Assembly (NCBI GenBank): GCA_024398055.1
Contig: CP073749.1
Location: forward strand, 1,302,594-1,366,593
Direction: 5' to 3'
Origin: a bacterium SCSIO 12741
Lineage (GTDB): Bacteria > Bacteroidota > Bacteroidia > Flavobacteriales_G > Salibacteraceae
DNA: 64,000 bases
In this document: one piece after another, positions 54,639 to 63,550 of the stretch
How the letters are laid out: each line of letters starts with the position of its first letter
Numbering within the stretch: the stretch's first letter is position 1
Notes under the pieces: model-generated
Told to the model about the DNA's origin: nothing
What the model saw: the letters and a program-made list of their open reading frames with translations, nothing else
Databases searched by the model: none
Made by a program: the position numbers and the translations under genes

Positions 54639-55688
54639 ATGAAAACCCTTACTCCCAGGCGCATCGCTTTTCGCGCTGCGCTCATGTCCTCTTCTGCATT
54701 AGCTGGTCTGGTGTTGATTGTTTACCTCATCCTATTCAGGGATTCGATGGGGTTAATTCTATTTGCCCTCCCTCCTATTTTCTATGGGGTTACCTATTGG
54801 GTCTACTACTTCCTTATGGAGAAGTTTATCGACCAAAAGATCAAGCTGATCTACCGGACTATTCATCATGAAAAAATAGGCCGCCCGCTTAGCTCTATGA
54901 AAATCGATATGGGCCGCGATGTATTTCGTGAGGTCAACCGGGATGTGGAGCACTGGGCAGAAGATTCCAGAAAGGAAATCGAAACACTTAAGGATCAGGC
55001 TCAATACCGAAGAGAATTTATCGGAAACCTATCCCACGAGTTAAAAACCCCTCTTACCATTATTCAAGGGAATATTTTAACCCTTTTAGAAGGTGCTGTT
55101 GAGGACAAAGCGTTCCGTGAGAAGTTCCTGCTAAAGGCAGCCGAAAACGTTGAACGCTTGGAAGCTTTGACGAACGATCTGGACCACATCACCAAATTGG
55201 AATCCGGAAAAGACATTCTGAATCTGGAGCGATTTGATTTGGTCAACCTGGTTTATAAGGTAGCTGACAACCTGGAGGACAAAGCCAAAGAGCACGGTAT
55301 CGACATTAAAATCGACACCAAAAAGAATACGGAGCTTTGGGTGTACGCCGATAAGGAAAAAATCTATCAGGTAGTCACCAACCTCATCGTCAATTCCATT
55401 AAGTATGGAAAGAAAAAGGGCGAAACAAGCATTTCATTTGAAGACTTAGGTGATAATGTGATGATCGAAATTTCGGACGATGGAATCGGTATTGGCGCCA
55501 AACACATTCCAAGATTGTTCGAACGCTTCTATCGGGTAGACAAGAGCCGTGCAAGGCACGCAGGTGGATCCGGATTAGGACTCGCTATTGTGAAGCACAT
55601 TATCGATGGGCACAATCAATCCATTACCGTTAGAAGTACTGAGGGGAAAGGAAGTACCTTTTCTTTTACCCTGAAAAAAGACAAATAG
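54639..55688 (+). CDS. PhoR-type sensor histidine kinase
   Basis: The 349-residue kinase has two transmembrane helices near 14-55, a HAMP-like/coiled segment, the phospho-acceptor His133 in NLSHELKTPLTIIQG, N-box VVTNLIVNSIKYGK, DDGIGI and a GGSGLGLAIVKH G-box. It has no large periplasmic sensor and may sense membrane or cytoplasmic conditions. It is directly adjacent to the response regulator gene. Confidence 0.92.
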   Translation: MKTLTPRRIAFRAALMSSSALAGLVLIVYLILFRDSMGLILFALPPIFYGVTYWVYYFLMEKFIDQKIKLIYRTIHHEKIGRPLSSMKIDMGRDVFREVNRDVEHWAEDSRKEIETLKDQAQYRREFIGNLSHELKTPLTIIQGNILTLLEGAVEDKAFREKFLLKAAENVERLEALTNDLDHITKLESGKDILNLERFDLVNLVYKVADNLEDKAKEHGIDIKIDTKKNTELWVYADKEKIYQVVTNLIVNSIKYGKKKGETSISFEDLGDNVMIEISDDGIGIGAKHIPRLFERFYRVDKSRARHAGGSGLGLAIVKHIIDGHNQSITVRSTEGKGSTFSFTLKKDK

Positions 55689-55690
55689 AC

Positions 55691-57145
55691 TTAGTATTCC
55701 ACCACACGAACGGTGTCCATATTAAGCCTTACCTGAAGCCATTGCCCCAATTTTTCTGACTCTGCGTTTTTCTCTCTTCGCGGAGTTCTGGACTTCCAAT
55801 GAACGAAAACGGTTGGGATTGTATCCTGTGATCCATCTTTCAGGTTTACCTCTACTACCGCGAAGTAACTACTCTCAATTTTGGGATATTGGATATGAAC
55901 TTCCCGACGCAAAACATAATTGGGCACCGAATCTCCCATTAAGCGGTGAAGTTGACCTTCCAAATCGCGAATCCGGGACTGTTGATCAGCCATCAACTGC
56001 TGATTCTTTTCATACATATCCTGAATAATACCCGTTTTAACTTCGGTTCCTAAACGCTCCAGATTACGCTCATTTTCCTGGCGCTCTTCCTCATCCATCC
56101 GAGCTTCATAATCGCCCGATTGGCGAAGAATTAGACGGCAATTCTCCAAGCCAAGCTCCAGCATTTTAGCTTCCATCTCATGTTGTTCGTCTGCTGTGAT
56201 GCGAGGCCCCATCAAGGTGACCACAATTCTACTGTCACCTCGGTTATACTTGGGTTCGTGGGAAATTACAATGAGTTCGTCCTTGTTGAAATTTTGCTCT
56301 ACAAATACAAGTGCCTGCTGATCGAATATGGATTTCTTAATCACATGATAGAACAGGTAACCACTTGGAATCAAAACGATGGCAACTGCCAGGTAGATAA
56401 AGCGCTTAACTTTTCTTTCCCGCTCTTTACTCACAAAGCTTACCCGTGGAAATCCAACATACCGAACCACCAAGGCGGTAGCTAAACTGATGAATAAAGA
56501 ATTGAGTACGAACAAGTAGAAAGCCCCAAAGAAAAAAGCCCAATTTCCAGTCGCTATTCCAAAACCAGCGGTACATAATGGAGGCATCAGGGCGGTAGCA
56601 ATCGCTACGCCAGGGATCACATTTCCTCGCTCACTTCGCGAACTGGCCATAATACCAGCAAAGCCACCAAAAAGGGCAACTAATGCATCAGCAATGGTAG
56701 GTGTTGTTCGAGCCAAAAGCTCATGGTTTTGATTGTGAATCGGGGTAATCCAAAAATAAAGGGCCGCTGTTAGCACCGAAAAGATCACCGTAACGCTAAT
56801 GTTGCGCAACGATTTTCGGAATAAGGCAATGTCCGCAATCCCCACAGATAGCCCCAAACCAACAATGGGTCCCATTAACGGGGATATAAGCATTGCACCA
56901 ATAATGACCGGAGCCGAATTAAAATTCAATCCTACCGAAGCGATGAAAATGGAAAAGATGAGAATGTAGATGTTGTGGCCTTTAAACTCCACATCCTTTT
57001 TAATGGCTTCCACCGTTTCATTAACATCTACCCCTTCTCGAATATTCAAGTAGTGCTTAAAGCTCTTCAGGAAATCCAGGAAGGACTCCATGGGTTTTGA
57101 ATTCTCTTCAGATCGGGGGTTGTTGCGTTCCTCTTTTGTTGCCAT
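55691..57145 (-). CDS. DUF389/TIGR00341 family membrane protein
   Basis: The 484-residue protein has a cytoplasmic N-terminus, about six transmembrane helices (about 57-255) including NSAPVIIGAMLISPLMGPIVG, and a C-terminal soluble region (about 300-480) with coiled-coil stretches. This matches the DUF389 (TIGR00341) family of unknown function. The gene ends three bases from the stop of the histidine kinase on the other strand. Confidence 0.88.
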   Translation of the reverse strand: MATKEERNNPRSEENSKPMESFLDFLKSFKHYLNIREGVDVNETVEAIKKDVEFKGHNIYILIFSIFIASVGLNFNSAPVIIGAMLISPLMGPIVGLGLSVGIADIALFRKSLRNISVTVIFSVLTAALYFWITPIHNQNHELLARTTPTIADALVALFGGFAGIMASSRSERGNVIPGVAIATALMPPLCTAGFGIATGNWAFFFGAFYLFVLNSLFISLATALVVRYVGFPRVSFVSKERERKVKRFIYLAVAIVLIPSGYLFYHVIKKSIFDQQALVFVEQNFNKDELIVISHEPKYNRGDSRIVVTLMGPRITADEQHEMEAKMLELGLENCRLILRQSGDYEARMDEEERQENERNLERLGTEVKTGIIQDMYEKNQQLMADQQSRIRDLEGQLHRLMGDSVPNYVLRREVHIQYPKIESSYFAVVEVNLKDGSQDTIPTVFVHWKSRTPRREKNAESEKLGQWLQVRLNMDTVRVVEY

Positions 57146-57174
57146 AGAATAATGGGTACTGTGCCTGGTATTCC

Positions 57175-57540
57175 TTATTGGGGAAGCTTGAATTCAGGAT
57201 TGTAGATCAAGCCAATAACATTGTCCCAGGGATCTTTTACAGCGGCCACCACAATTTCCCCACCTACGTTCTGAGGCTCTTCGTGAGGGGTCGCTCCTAA
57301 ATCCAAAAATCGTTGATACTCCTTTTCGAGATCATCCACTCCCCAATAGGATAGCACATTTGCCGATTTATTTGGGTCTCCCGATTTATCCGGAGAAAGG
57401 CCCAATTCATATCCCCCAATGTCAAAACCCATGTAAAAAGGTTCATCAAAGTAAGGAGCTGTTCCAAAAACCTCGGTATACCAAGCTTTGGCCTTTTCCA
57501 TATCAGGCACCAGATAAATGGTCGTGCGTAATCCAAGCAT
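57175..57540 (-). CDS. VOC family protein
   Basis: This 121-residue protein has the vicinal oxygen chelate fold pattern: MEKAKAWYTEVFGTAPYFDEP at the start and VKDPWDNVIGLIYNPEF at the end. A single VOC domain may be a glyoxalase, a dioxygenase-like enzyme or a binding protein. It is 29 bases from the DUF389 start and probably leads that short unit. The substrate is unknown. Confidence 0.87.
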   Translation of the reverse strand: MLGLRTTIYLVPDMEKAKAWYTEVFGTAPYFDEPFYMGFDIGGYELGLSPDKSGDPNKSANVLSYWGVDDLEKEYQRFLDLGATPHEEPQNVGGEIVVAAVKDPWDNVIGLIYNPEFKLPQ

Positions 57541-57662
57541 GCTTCGCGATTTGACTCGAAATTGAAATTTAATAATACAAAAACCGCAAGAATTACGGCG
57601 TATAGCAACAAAATCAGACGGAAGTCACAAACGATTTGACGCAAAAGTCGAATTTTGCCGCC

Positions 57663-58661
57663 ATGAATTCCAAGTCAAGTTCTGACTTCTTTCTTTCCCT
57701 GGATCCTCCTCAGTGGAATTGGAAATTGAATCACAAGGATCCCGTATTTCTACTGGGCAGCTGTTTTTCCGATTCCATTGGCGATCGATTTGTCAAGTAC
57801 AAATTTCAAACGCTTATCAATCCGTACGGGACGCTCTATCACCCCCTGGCATTGGCCCAGTGCCTAAAGGATTTGTTAAACAACCAAAGCTACCAGTACG
57901 ACGACCTCACTCAAAAAGATGATCAATGGTTTTCCTGGAATCATCACGGTCAGTTCAACTCCACCGATCCCGATCTGGTCTTAAAGGACATCCAACGAAA
58001 TGTTGAAGAGGGACACGCCTTCTTAAAAAAGGCCCAATTACTGGTAATAACCTTCGGCACTGCTTGGACCTATCGGCTCAATTCTACCGGAAACCGAGTA
58101 GCTAACTGCCACAAAGTACCGGCTTCTGAATTTACCAAGGAGCTTTTAACTCCTGAAGAAATCGAGAAGGAATGGACCCCGTTATTAAAAGATCTTCAAG
58201 CCTTCAATCCAGGCCTAAAAATTATATTCACCGTTAGTCCTATCCGGCACATACGAGATGGGATAATCGAAAATAACCGAAGCAAAGCGGCCTTAATCCA
58301 GGCCACGCACCAATTGGTGGATCAGAACCCAAATAGGGAGTACTTCCCGGCTTATGAATGGATCATTGACGTGTTGAGGGATTATCGCTTTTTTCAAACC
58401 GATCGGGTACACCCCAGTGAAGAAGCGGTACAGTTTATTTGGGAGCAGCTCACCCAATCTCTTTTCAATCAGGAAACTCAGGCCTGGAACCAAATCATCG
58501 ATCAAATCCTACAGGGCCTTAATCACCGGACCAACAATCCTGATTCACGAGCCCATCAGTTGTTTTTAGAAAAATTGAAGCAAAAAATGGTCGCCTTTCA
58601 GCATTCCTCCGGCCTTTCATTTGAGAAAGAACTGAAACGACTGAAACATCAAAAGGCCTAA
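57663..58661 (+). CDS. GSCFA family protein
   Basis: The ATG at 57663 gives a 332-residue protein with the family-naming motif GSCFSDS at 32-38, followed by NPYGTLYHPLAL and TFGTAWTYR. GSCFA proteins have an SGNH-like hydrolase fold and often occur near polysaccharide genes. It has no signal peptide. It is divergent from the VOC gene, and the oxidoreductase follows 28 bases later. Confidence 0.88.
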   Translation: MNSKSSSDFFLSLDPPQWNWKLNHKDPVFLLGSCFSDSIGDRFVKYKFQTLINPYGTLYHPLALAQCLKDLLNNQSYQYDDLTQKDDQWFSWNHHGQFNSTDPDLVLKDIQRNVEEGHAFLKKAQLLVITFGTAWTYRLNSTGNRVANCHKVPASEFTKELLTPEEIEKEWTPLLKDLQAFNPGLKIIFTVSPIRHIRDGIIENNRSKAALIQATHQLVDQNPNREYFPAYEWIIDVLRDYRFFQTDRVHPSEEAVQFIWEQLTQSLFNQETQAWNQIIDQILQGLNHRTNNPDSRAHQLFLEKLKQKMVAFQHSSGLSFEKELKRLKHQKA

Positions 58662-58689
58662 TATTTACCTTGCGCAAAATACCTTGAAA

Positions 58690-59712
58690 ATGAAAGCTAT
58701 TTACCTCACCCAATACGGAGCCGCCGATCAAGCCTTTGAAGTAAGAGAAACCGAAGCTCCGGGAGTTTCTTCCACTGAGGTGCTTATTGCCGTGGACGCC
58801 TTTGGCTTAAACTACGCTGATGTTATTGCTCGAAACGGCATGTATAAAGACGCGCCCGATTTACCCGGAATTTTGGGGTATGAATGCGTAGGTCGTGTTG
58901 AGGAAGTAGGTGAAGAAGTGAAGGGCCTTCAAGTAGGTCAGCGTGTGGCTGCATTTACCCGATTTGGTGCTTATGCCGAAAAGGTAAAAACTGATCACAG
59001 GGCAGTGGTTGCCATTCCAGACGATATGCCAAACGGGGTGGCTGTTGCATTGGCCACTCAATACTGTACAGCTTGGTATTCGGCTATGGAGGTAATGAAT
59101 CTGTATCCGGGCAATCAGGTATTGATTCACGCTGCTGCGGGTGGCGTGGGAACGGCTTTGGTGCAAATTTGTAAATGGAAAGGATGCACCATTTTCGGAA
59201 CTGCCGGCTCACCAGAAAAACTGACCTACCTAAAAGATTTAGGAGTTGACTATCCCATCAATTACCGGAAAAGTAATTTCGTAAAAGAAGTGCTCAAAAT
59301 CACCAAGAAGCCAGTTTTGGATGCCGTATTTGACCCGATTGGAGGAAAGGTATTCAAGCGAAGCACCAAGCTTTTAGGACATGGCGGAAAAGCCGTCATA
59401 TTTGGAGCCTCTTCCCGAGAGAAAAAGGGAATGATGGCCGTCTTGAAATTGGTCTTCGGTTATGGCTTTCACACCCCCATTGCGCTCCTCATGAAATCAC
59501 AAAGTTGGCTCGGAGTCAATATGCTGCGGGTTGCAGATTACAAACCTGAACTCATCCAAAAAGGCATGTTGGAAGTACTTCAAATGTACAAGGAAGGAAT
59601 TGCCAAACCACATGTTGGTGGTGTATTCAAGGCCAGCGAAATTGCGTCCGCCCATCATCTATTAGAAAGCCGAAACTCCATGGGAAAAATTGTGGTGGAG
59701 TGGGAAAAGTAG
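58690..59712 (+). CDS. NADPH:quinone oxidoreductase, MDR family
   Basis: This protein of about 340 residues has the medium-chain dehydrogenase layout: GROES-like domain with AFGLNYADVIARNG and the nucleotide site HAAAGGVGTALVQICKWKG. Catalytic zinc ligands are not present, which fits the quinone oxidoreductase branch. An in-frame TTG at 58684 would add two residues. It follows the GSCFA gene and may share its transcript. Confidence 0.9.
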   Translation: MKAIYLTQYGAADQAFEVRETEAPGVSSTEVLIAVDAFGLNYADVIARNGMYKDAPDLPGILGYECVGRVEEVGEEVKGLQVGQRVAAFTRFGAYAEKVKTDHRAVVAIPDDMPNGVAVALATQYCTAWYSAMEVMNLYPGNQVLIHAAAGGVGTALVQICKWKGCTIFGTAGSPEKLTYLKDLGVDYPINYRKSNFVKEVLKITKKPVLDAVFDPIGGKVFKRSTKLLGHGGKAVIFGASSREKKGMMAVLKLVFGYGFHTPIALLMKSQSWLGVNMLRVADYKPELIQKGMLEVLQMYKEGIAKPHVGGVFKASEIASAHHLLESRNSMGKIVVEWEK

Positions 59713-59748
59713 GCTTCAAAACGGCGCCCTAATTTTTTTTTCATTTTT

Positions 59749-59771
59749 AGGTAAAGAGATACTCTTTACCT
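59749..59771. promoter_or_regulatory. Perfect hairpin in the leader of the exonuclease gene
   Basis: AGGTAAAGAG and CTCTTTACCT form a perfect 10-base stem around ATA, following T-rich sequence. There is no T run after the stem, so an operator or RNA structure is as likely as a terminator. Confidence 0.4.
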
Positions 59772-59866
59772 GTATTTGCAGGTCTCAAACAAAGCTTTGA
59801 AACTTGTTTTTATATCCCTAATATTGACCCAACAAAACCATTTTACCACACCTAAAACTAACGAAC

Positions 59867-60586
59867 ATGAAGACCAACATCCCTCTGGAGAATATTCTAT
59901 TTATAGATATAGAAACCGTCCCCGCAGAATCCCATTACGAGCACCTTTCAGAAACCTGGAAAAACCTTTGGAACCAAAAAGCTCAGTACCTGTCCCGAGA
60001 CAATGAAAGCCCCGAATCCCTGTATGAGCGCGCCGGGATTTATGCCGAATTCGGTAAAGTCATTTGCATTTCTGTAGGTCGCATCCGTTTTGGCAAACTC
60101 AGAATTCGGTCCTATTTCGGCCATGACGAACGCAAACTGCTTCAGGATTTTTGCCACTCCCTAAATCGCTATTACGCCAATCCCAAATACCGGCTCTGCG
60201 CCCACAATGGAAAGGAGTTTGACTTTCCCTACCTGGCCAGACGAATTTTGATCAATCGCCTAACGCTGCCAGAAACACTCGACCTGGCCGGTAAAAAACC
60301 TTGGGAGGTAAAACACCTGGATACGCTCCATTTGTGGAAGTTTGGCGACTTCAAACACTATACTTCTTTGACGCTTTTGGCTGAACTATTTGGACTCAAA
60401 TCTTCCAAATCAACCCTGGACGGCAGTCAGGTACGCGCCACCTATTACGAGGAAAAGGATCTTCGGAAAATTGTACACTATTGCGAAGATGATGTACGGC
60501 TGCTCACGGAAATCTATCAGAACCTGAGGCCCGAAAAGCAAAAAACCGCGGACGAATCTCAAGTGCAACTTCGCTTTACCGCTTAA
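59867..60586 (+). CDS. Predicted 3'-5' exonuclease, DEDD superfamily (PF10108-like)
   Basis: This 239-residue protein has the DEDD metal residues: Asp14/Glu16 in FIDIETVPAE, HNGKEFDFPYL, and the closing YCEDDVRLL with the expected aspartate. It has no polymerase domain, so it is a stand-alone exonuclease resembling the exonuclease domain of family B polymerases. It may act in DNA repair or RNA processing. It ends overlapping the convergent kinase gene by four bases. Confidence 0.88.
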   Translation: MKTNIPLENILFIDIETVPAESHYEHLSETWKNLWNQKAQYLSRDNESPESLYERAGIYAEFGKVICISVGRIRFGKLRIRSYFGHDERKLLQDFCHSLNRYYANPKYRLCAHNGKEFDFPYLARRILINRLTLPETLDLAGKKPWEVKHLDTLHLWKFGDFKHYTSLTLLAELFGLKSSKSTLDGSQVRATYYEEKDLRKIVHYCEDDVRLLTEIYQNLRPEKQKTADESQVQLRFTA

Positions 60587-61911
60587 GCCATCGGAAATTC
60601 CATGCGAAAGGTCGTGCCTGGTTGGTCGGACTTTAACCACGCAATTTTTCCGCCGTTGGTATTAACCAGTTGCTTGACCATACTCAAGCCAATTCCGGAT
60701 CCCTCTCTTTTGGTGGTAAAGAATGGAGTAAACAAATCTTCCTCGATTTCAGATTTTATTCCCGGACCGTTGTCCTGTACCAAAAACACTACTTTTTCCC
60801 GTTCCAAAAAGGCAGATAACTCAATTCTTGGCTCTTCTGATTGGGCTTCTTTCAAGGCTTCTCTACTATTCTTCACCAGGTTGATTAAGGCCTGCTCCAG
60901 CATTTCAAAATCACCGACTAACCGACAACCAGGACGAGCTTGCCAAGTGAGAATAATGTTCTCTTGTTCGAGTTCCGGTTTTAGTAGTTCCTCCAGACGT
61001 TGGTACAATTCTCGAACGGCAAATTCCCTCATTAAGGGTTGATTTAGACGGGCAAAATCTCGGTAGGACTTAACGAAACGCATCAAGCCCTGTCCTCTTC
61101 TGCGAATGGCAGCAACCGCTTGAATGGCCTCTTCCTTGTCTGTGGCTGATTGCCCATTGGTTTCCACCCACTCCTCAAGGTAGGAGGAAAGACTAAGCAT
61201 GGGTTGCAGCGAATTGGTAATTTCATGGGTGAGGATTCGGATCATTCGTTTCCAATTTTCAATGGATTCGGTCTCCAAAATTTGCTCCACTTCTTGAAAA
61301 AGTAAAAGTCCAAGGGGCTCACCTGAAACCTTGACCATTTCCCAACGAATCCACCATTTAGTTTTCCATCCCTGTCGATCCCATTCCACCACTTGCTCCC
61401 ATTCCTGAGAATCTTTCGGAAGATGCTGCACCAGCAATTCATGGTCGCTAAGTGTTCTTAATTGAGGCATTTCCAACAACTCTGAAGCAGCTGGATTCAT
61501 CCATCGAATGCGACGTTCTCCATCGGTTATGACCACCCCAGCCTGCAGAGCTTGCAATCCATGACGAAGCAACCAATATTCTCCGGACTCCTTCCCCTTT
61601 AATTGGGCAAAGGCATCAATCACCTGATTTCCCTCCTCAGCAAAGGAGTCAAGGGAATTTTCTGAAAATTGGGATTTGAGTTTTTGATTAAACTCCCCTC
61701 CCCGAAGAATCGTAAGTAATCGCCCCCAGTCTTTTCGATTGTTCTCAAAAATCCGCAACAGAGACCATACGGTTGCAATCAGTAAAAAGAAGAACAGCAG
61801 TCCCGTTAACCATAGGCCTGCAACCGCCCAGCACCAGGCAATTCCCATCGACCAAGCAACGAGCAACGAAGTGAGTAGAAGGACCTTTAACCTAAAGGAC
61901 CTGAATGCCAT
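60583..61911 (-). CDS. NtrB/AtoS-like sensor histidine kinase
   Basis: From the ATG at 61911 the 442-residue kinase has two N-terminal transmembrane helices, a PAS-like domain (about 100-210), His229 in RILTHEITNSLQPML, the N-box ALINLVKNSREALKE, DNGPGI and GSGIGLSMVKQLV. It overlaps the frameshifted NtrC-like gene by 20 bases. The pair is divergent from an HlyD-type adaptor gene and probably controls it. Confidence 0.92.
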   Translation of the reverse strand: MAFRSFRLKVLLLTSLLVAWSMGIAWCWAVAGLWLTGLLFFFLLIATVWSLLRIFENNRKDWGRLLTILRGGEFNQKLKSQFSENSLDSFAEEGNQVIDAFAQLKGKESGEYWLLRHGLQALQAGVVITDGERRIRWMNPAASELLEMPQLRTLSDHELLVQHLPKDSQEWEQVVEWDRQGWKTKWWIRWEMVKVSGEPLGLLLFQEVEQILETESIENWKRMIRILTHEITNSLQPMLSLSSYLEEWVETNGQSATDKEEAIQAVAAIRRRGQGLMRFVKSYRDFARLNQPLMREFAVRELYQRLEELLKPELEQENIILTWQARPGCRLVGDFEMLEQALINLVKNSREALKEAQSEEPRIELSAFLEREKVVFLVQDNGPGIKSEIEEDLFTPFFTTKREGSGIGLSMVKQLVNTNGGKIAWLKSDQPGTTFRMEFPMA

Positions 61912-63222
61912 ATTTCTCGATTTTGCGGTACAAGGTAGTTCGACCCATACCAAGAGCTTGAGCCGTTTTGGACAAGTTACCCTGATTCATTCGAATAGCC
62001 TGAATAATGGTCTGTTTTTCTACGTCATCCATTCGGGTAGAAACAGATACACTTTCGGCTACGGGGGCTGACAAGCTAAAATCTTCTCCCGTTAAAACTT
62101 CTCCTTCTCCCAAAATCACTGCCCGCTCAATTTTATGAGCCAATTCTCGGAGGTTTCCTGGCCAGTGGTAAGCCTTCAAAGCAGAAAAAACGGAAGTATC
62201 AAACCGAAGAGATTTGCCGTATTCCTGGTTGTAGTGCTCCAGGTATTGATCTGCAAACAACTCCAAGTCTTCGGGCGCTCCCGAAGGGGTGGGATCTCAA
62301 TTTCAATCGTGTTAATCCGGTAGAGTAAATCCTGTCGAAACCTTCCTGATTGCACCCATTCTTCCAGGGAAACATTGGTCGCTGCAATTAATCTAAAATC
62401 GACCGACTTCCAGGTGTTTGAACCTAAGCGACAAATCTGTCTGTCCTGTAAAATGGTTAGCAACTTGGCTTGTACCGGAAGAGTCATGTTTCCCAATTCA
62501 TCAAGGAATAGGGTTCCAGAGTCAGCCTCCTCAATTTTTCCTTTTTTGTCCTGTCGGGCATCGGTAAAGGCACCCTTTACATAACCCAAAAGCTCCGACT
62601 CCATTAAGGACTCAGGTATCGCTCCCAGATCCAGGCTAATGAGCGATTGATCCTTTCTATCCGACAGGCGATGTAAGTGACGGGCCAGTTGAGATTTTCC
62701 GGTTCCGTTTTCACCAGTAATCAATACGTTGGCTCGGGTAGCTGCTACCTTATCCACTAACTTTTGCAACTTTTGAGCCTCTGGGGAACACCCAAGTGTA
62801 AACCCAGAATTGGACTTAAGAGGTTCGGGTTTCTTCTGCTTTTTACTCAAGCACTGCTCTGTTTTTTGCAACACCTCTTCCTCTGAAAAAGGCTTAACCA
62901 CAAAATCACAGGCACCTTTTTTCATGCCTTCCACAGCGGTGTTAACGTCCGCATAAGCGGTCATCAAAACAACGGAAGTTTCGGGTGACCAATTCTTGAT
63001 TTTTTCCAGGTAGGCCATACCTTCTTTACCCGTGGTGTATCCACGCTGGTAGTTCATATCCAACAACACCAAGTCCACCTTCTCCTGCTTCAATCGTTTT
63101 TTAACTTCAGCTGGATGCCTTGCTGTGTGCACTGACTCAAAATGCTTTCCAAGCAGAAGTTTTAACGAAAACAGAATGTCCGGTTCGTCGTCTATTATTA
63201 ATAAGGTATAACCCTCTGGCAT
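61892..63222 (-). CDS. NtrC-like sigma-54 response regulator, apparent frameshift at 62273-62275
   Basis: The first frame (ATG 63222) has the receiver with Asp55, AAA+ Walker A GENGTGKS (170-177), the sigma-54 loop GAFTDA (217-222, usually GAFTGA), Walker B TLFLDELG (237-244) and ends in a wrong frame after IPPLRERP. The second frame resumes EDLELFADQYLEHYNQEYGKS and finishes with a Fis-type helix-turn-helix (NLSKTAQALGMGRTTLYRKI). One extra C in the CCC run (GGG at 62273-62275) restores RERPEDLELFADQYL, the standard family sequence. The intact product would have about 443 residues. It should activate a sigma-54 promoter nearby. Confidence 0.88.
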
Positions 63223-63550
63223 AGAACAAAGGAACATAGGGCATGGCGGAATTGGAATCAAATCTTGATAAGCGGCAGGATTGACCCAATTAGACCAAAA
63301 GACCAGGATAGTCCCCTCTGTACCAAAGTGTTTCATTCTGGAACAACTTCTGTGTCATTTCGATACAGGCAAACAACTCACATGCAAGCACCAATTCGCA
63401 CAAGCGCTTAGCTAACAGCAAGTTACTTGTTTGGCTCGTCGATTGCCATATTACTTCCCGAAAACGCGAATAACGTAAATCCCGGAAAGGTCGAATCGGT
63501 ACGCCCCCTGGTACCAACGGCCTTTCCTTCGGGATTTTTAGCCCAAAACA
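63223..63550. other. Divergent regulatory region of the NtrC-like and HlyD genes
   Basis: No gene is visible. The region holds the sigma-54 site at 63431, a palindrome AAGCGCTT at 63402-63409 about 24 bases upstream of it that could serve as an activator site, and an inverted repeat GGTAC (63498-63502) with GTACC (63511-63515) in the leader. Confidence 0.6.
63431..63447 (+). promoter_or_regulatory. Sigma-54 promoter for the efflux adaptor gene
   Basis: TTGGCTCG-TCGA-TTGCC fits the -24/-12 consensus TGGCACG-N4-TTGC with one mismatch. GG (63433-63434) and GC (63445-63446) are exactly 10 bases apart. Transcription would start near 63458, 90-odd bases before the ATG at 63551. Confidence 0.68.

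Noticed and set aside
59713-59748. Terminator after the quinone oxidoreductase
   Set aside because: GGCGCC is too short a stem before the T-rich stretch to be a convincing terminator.
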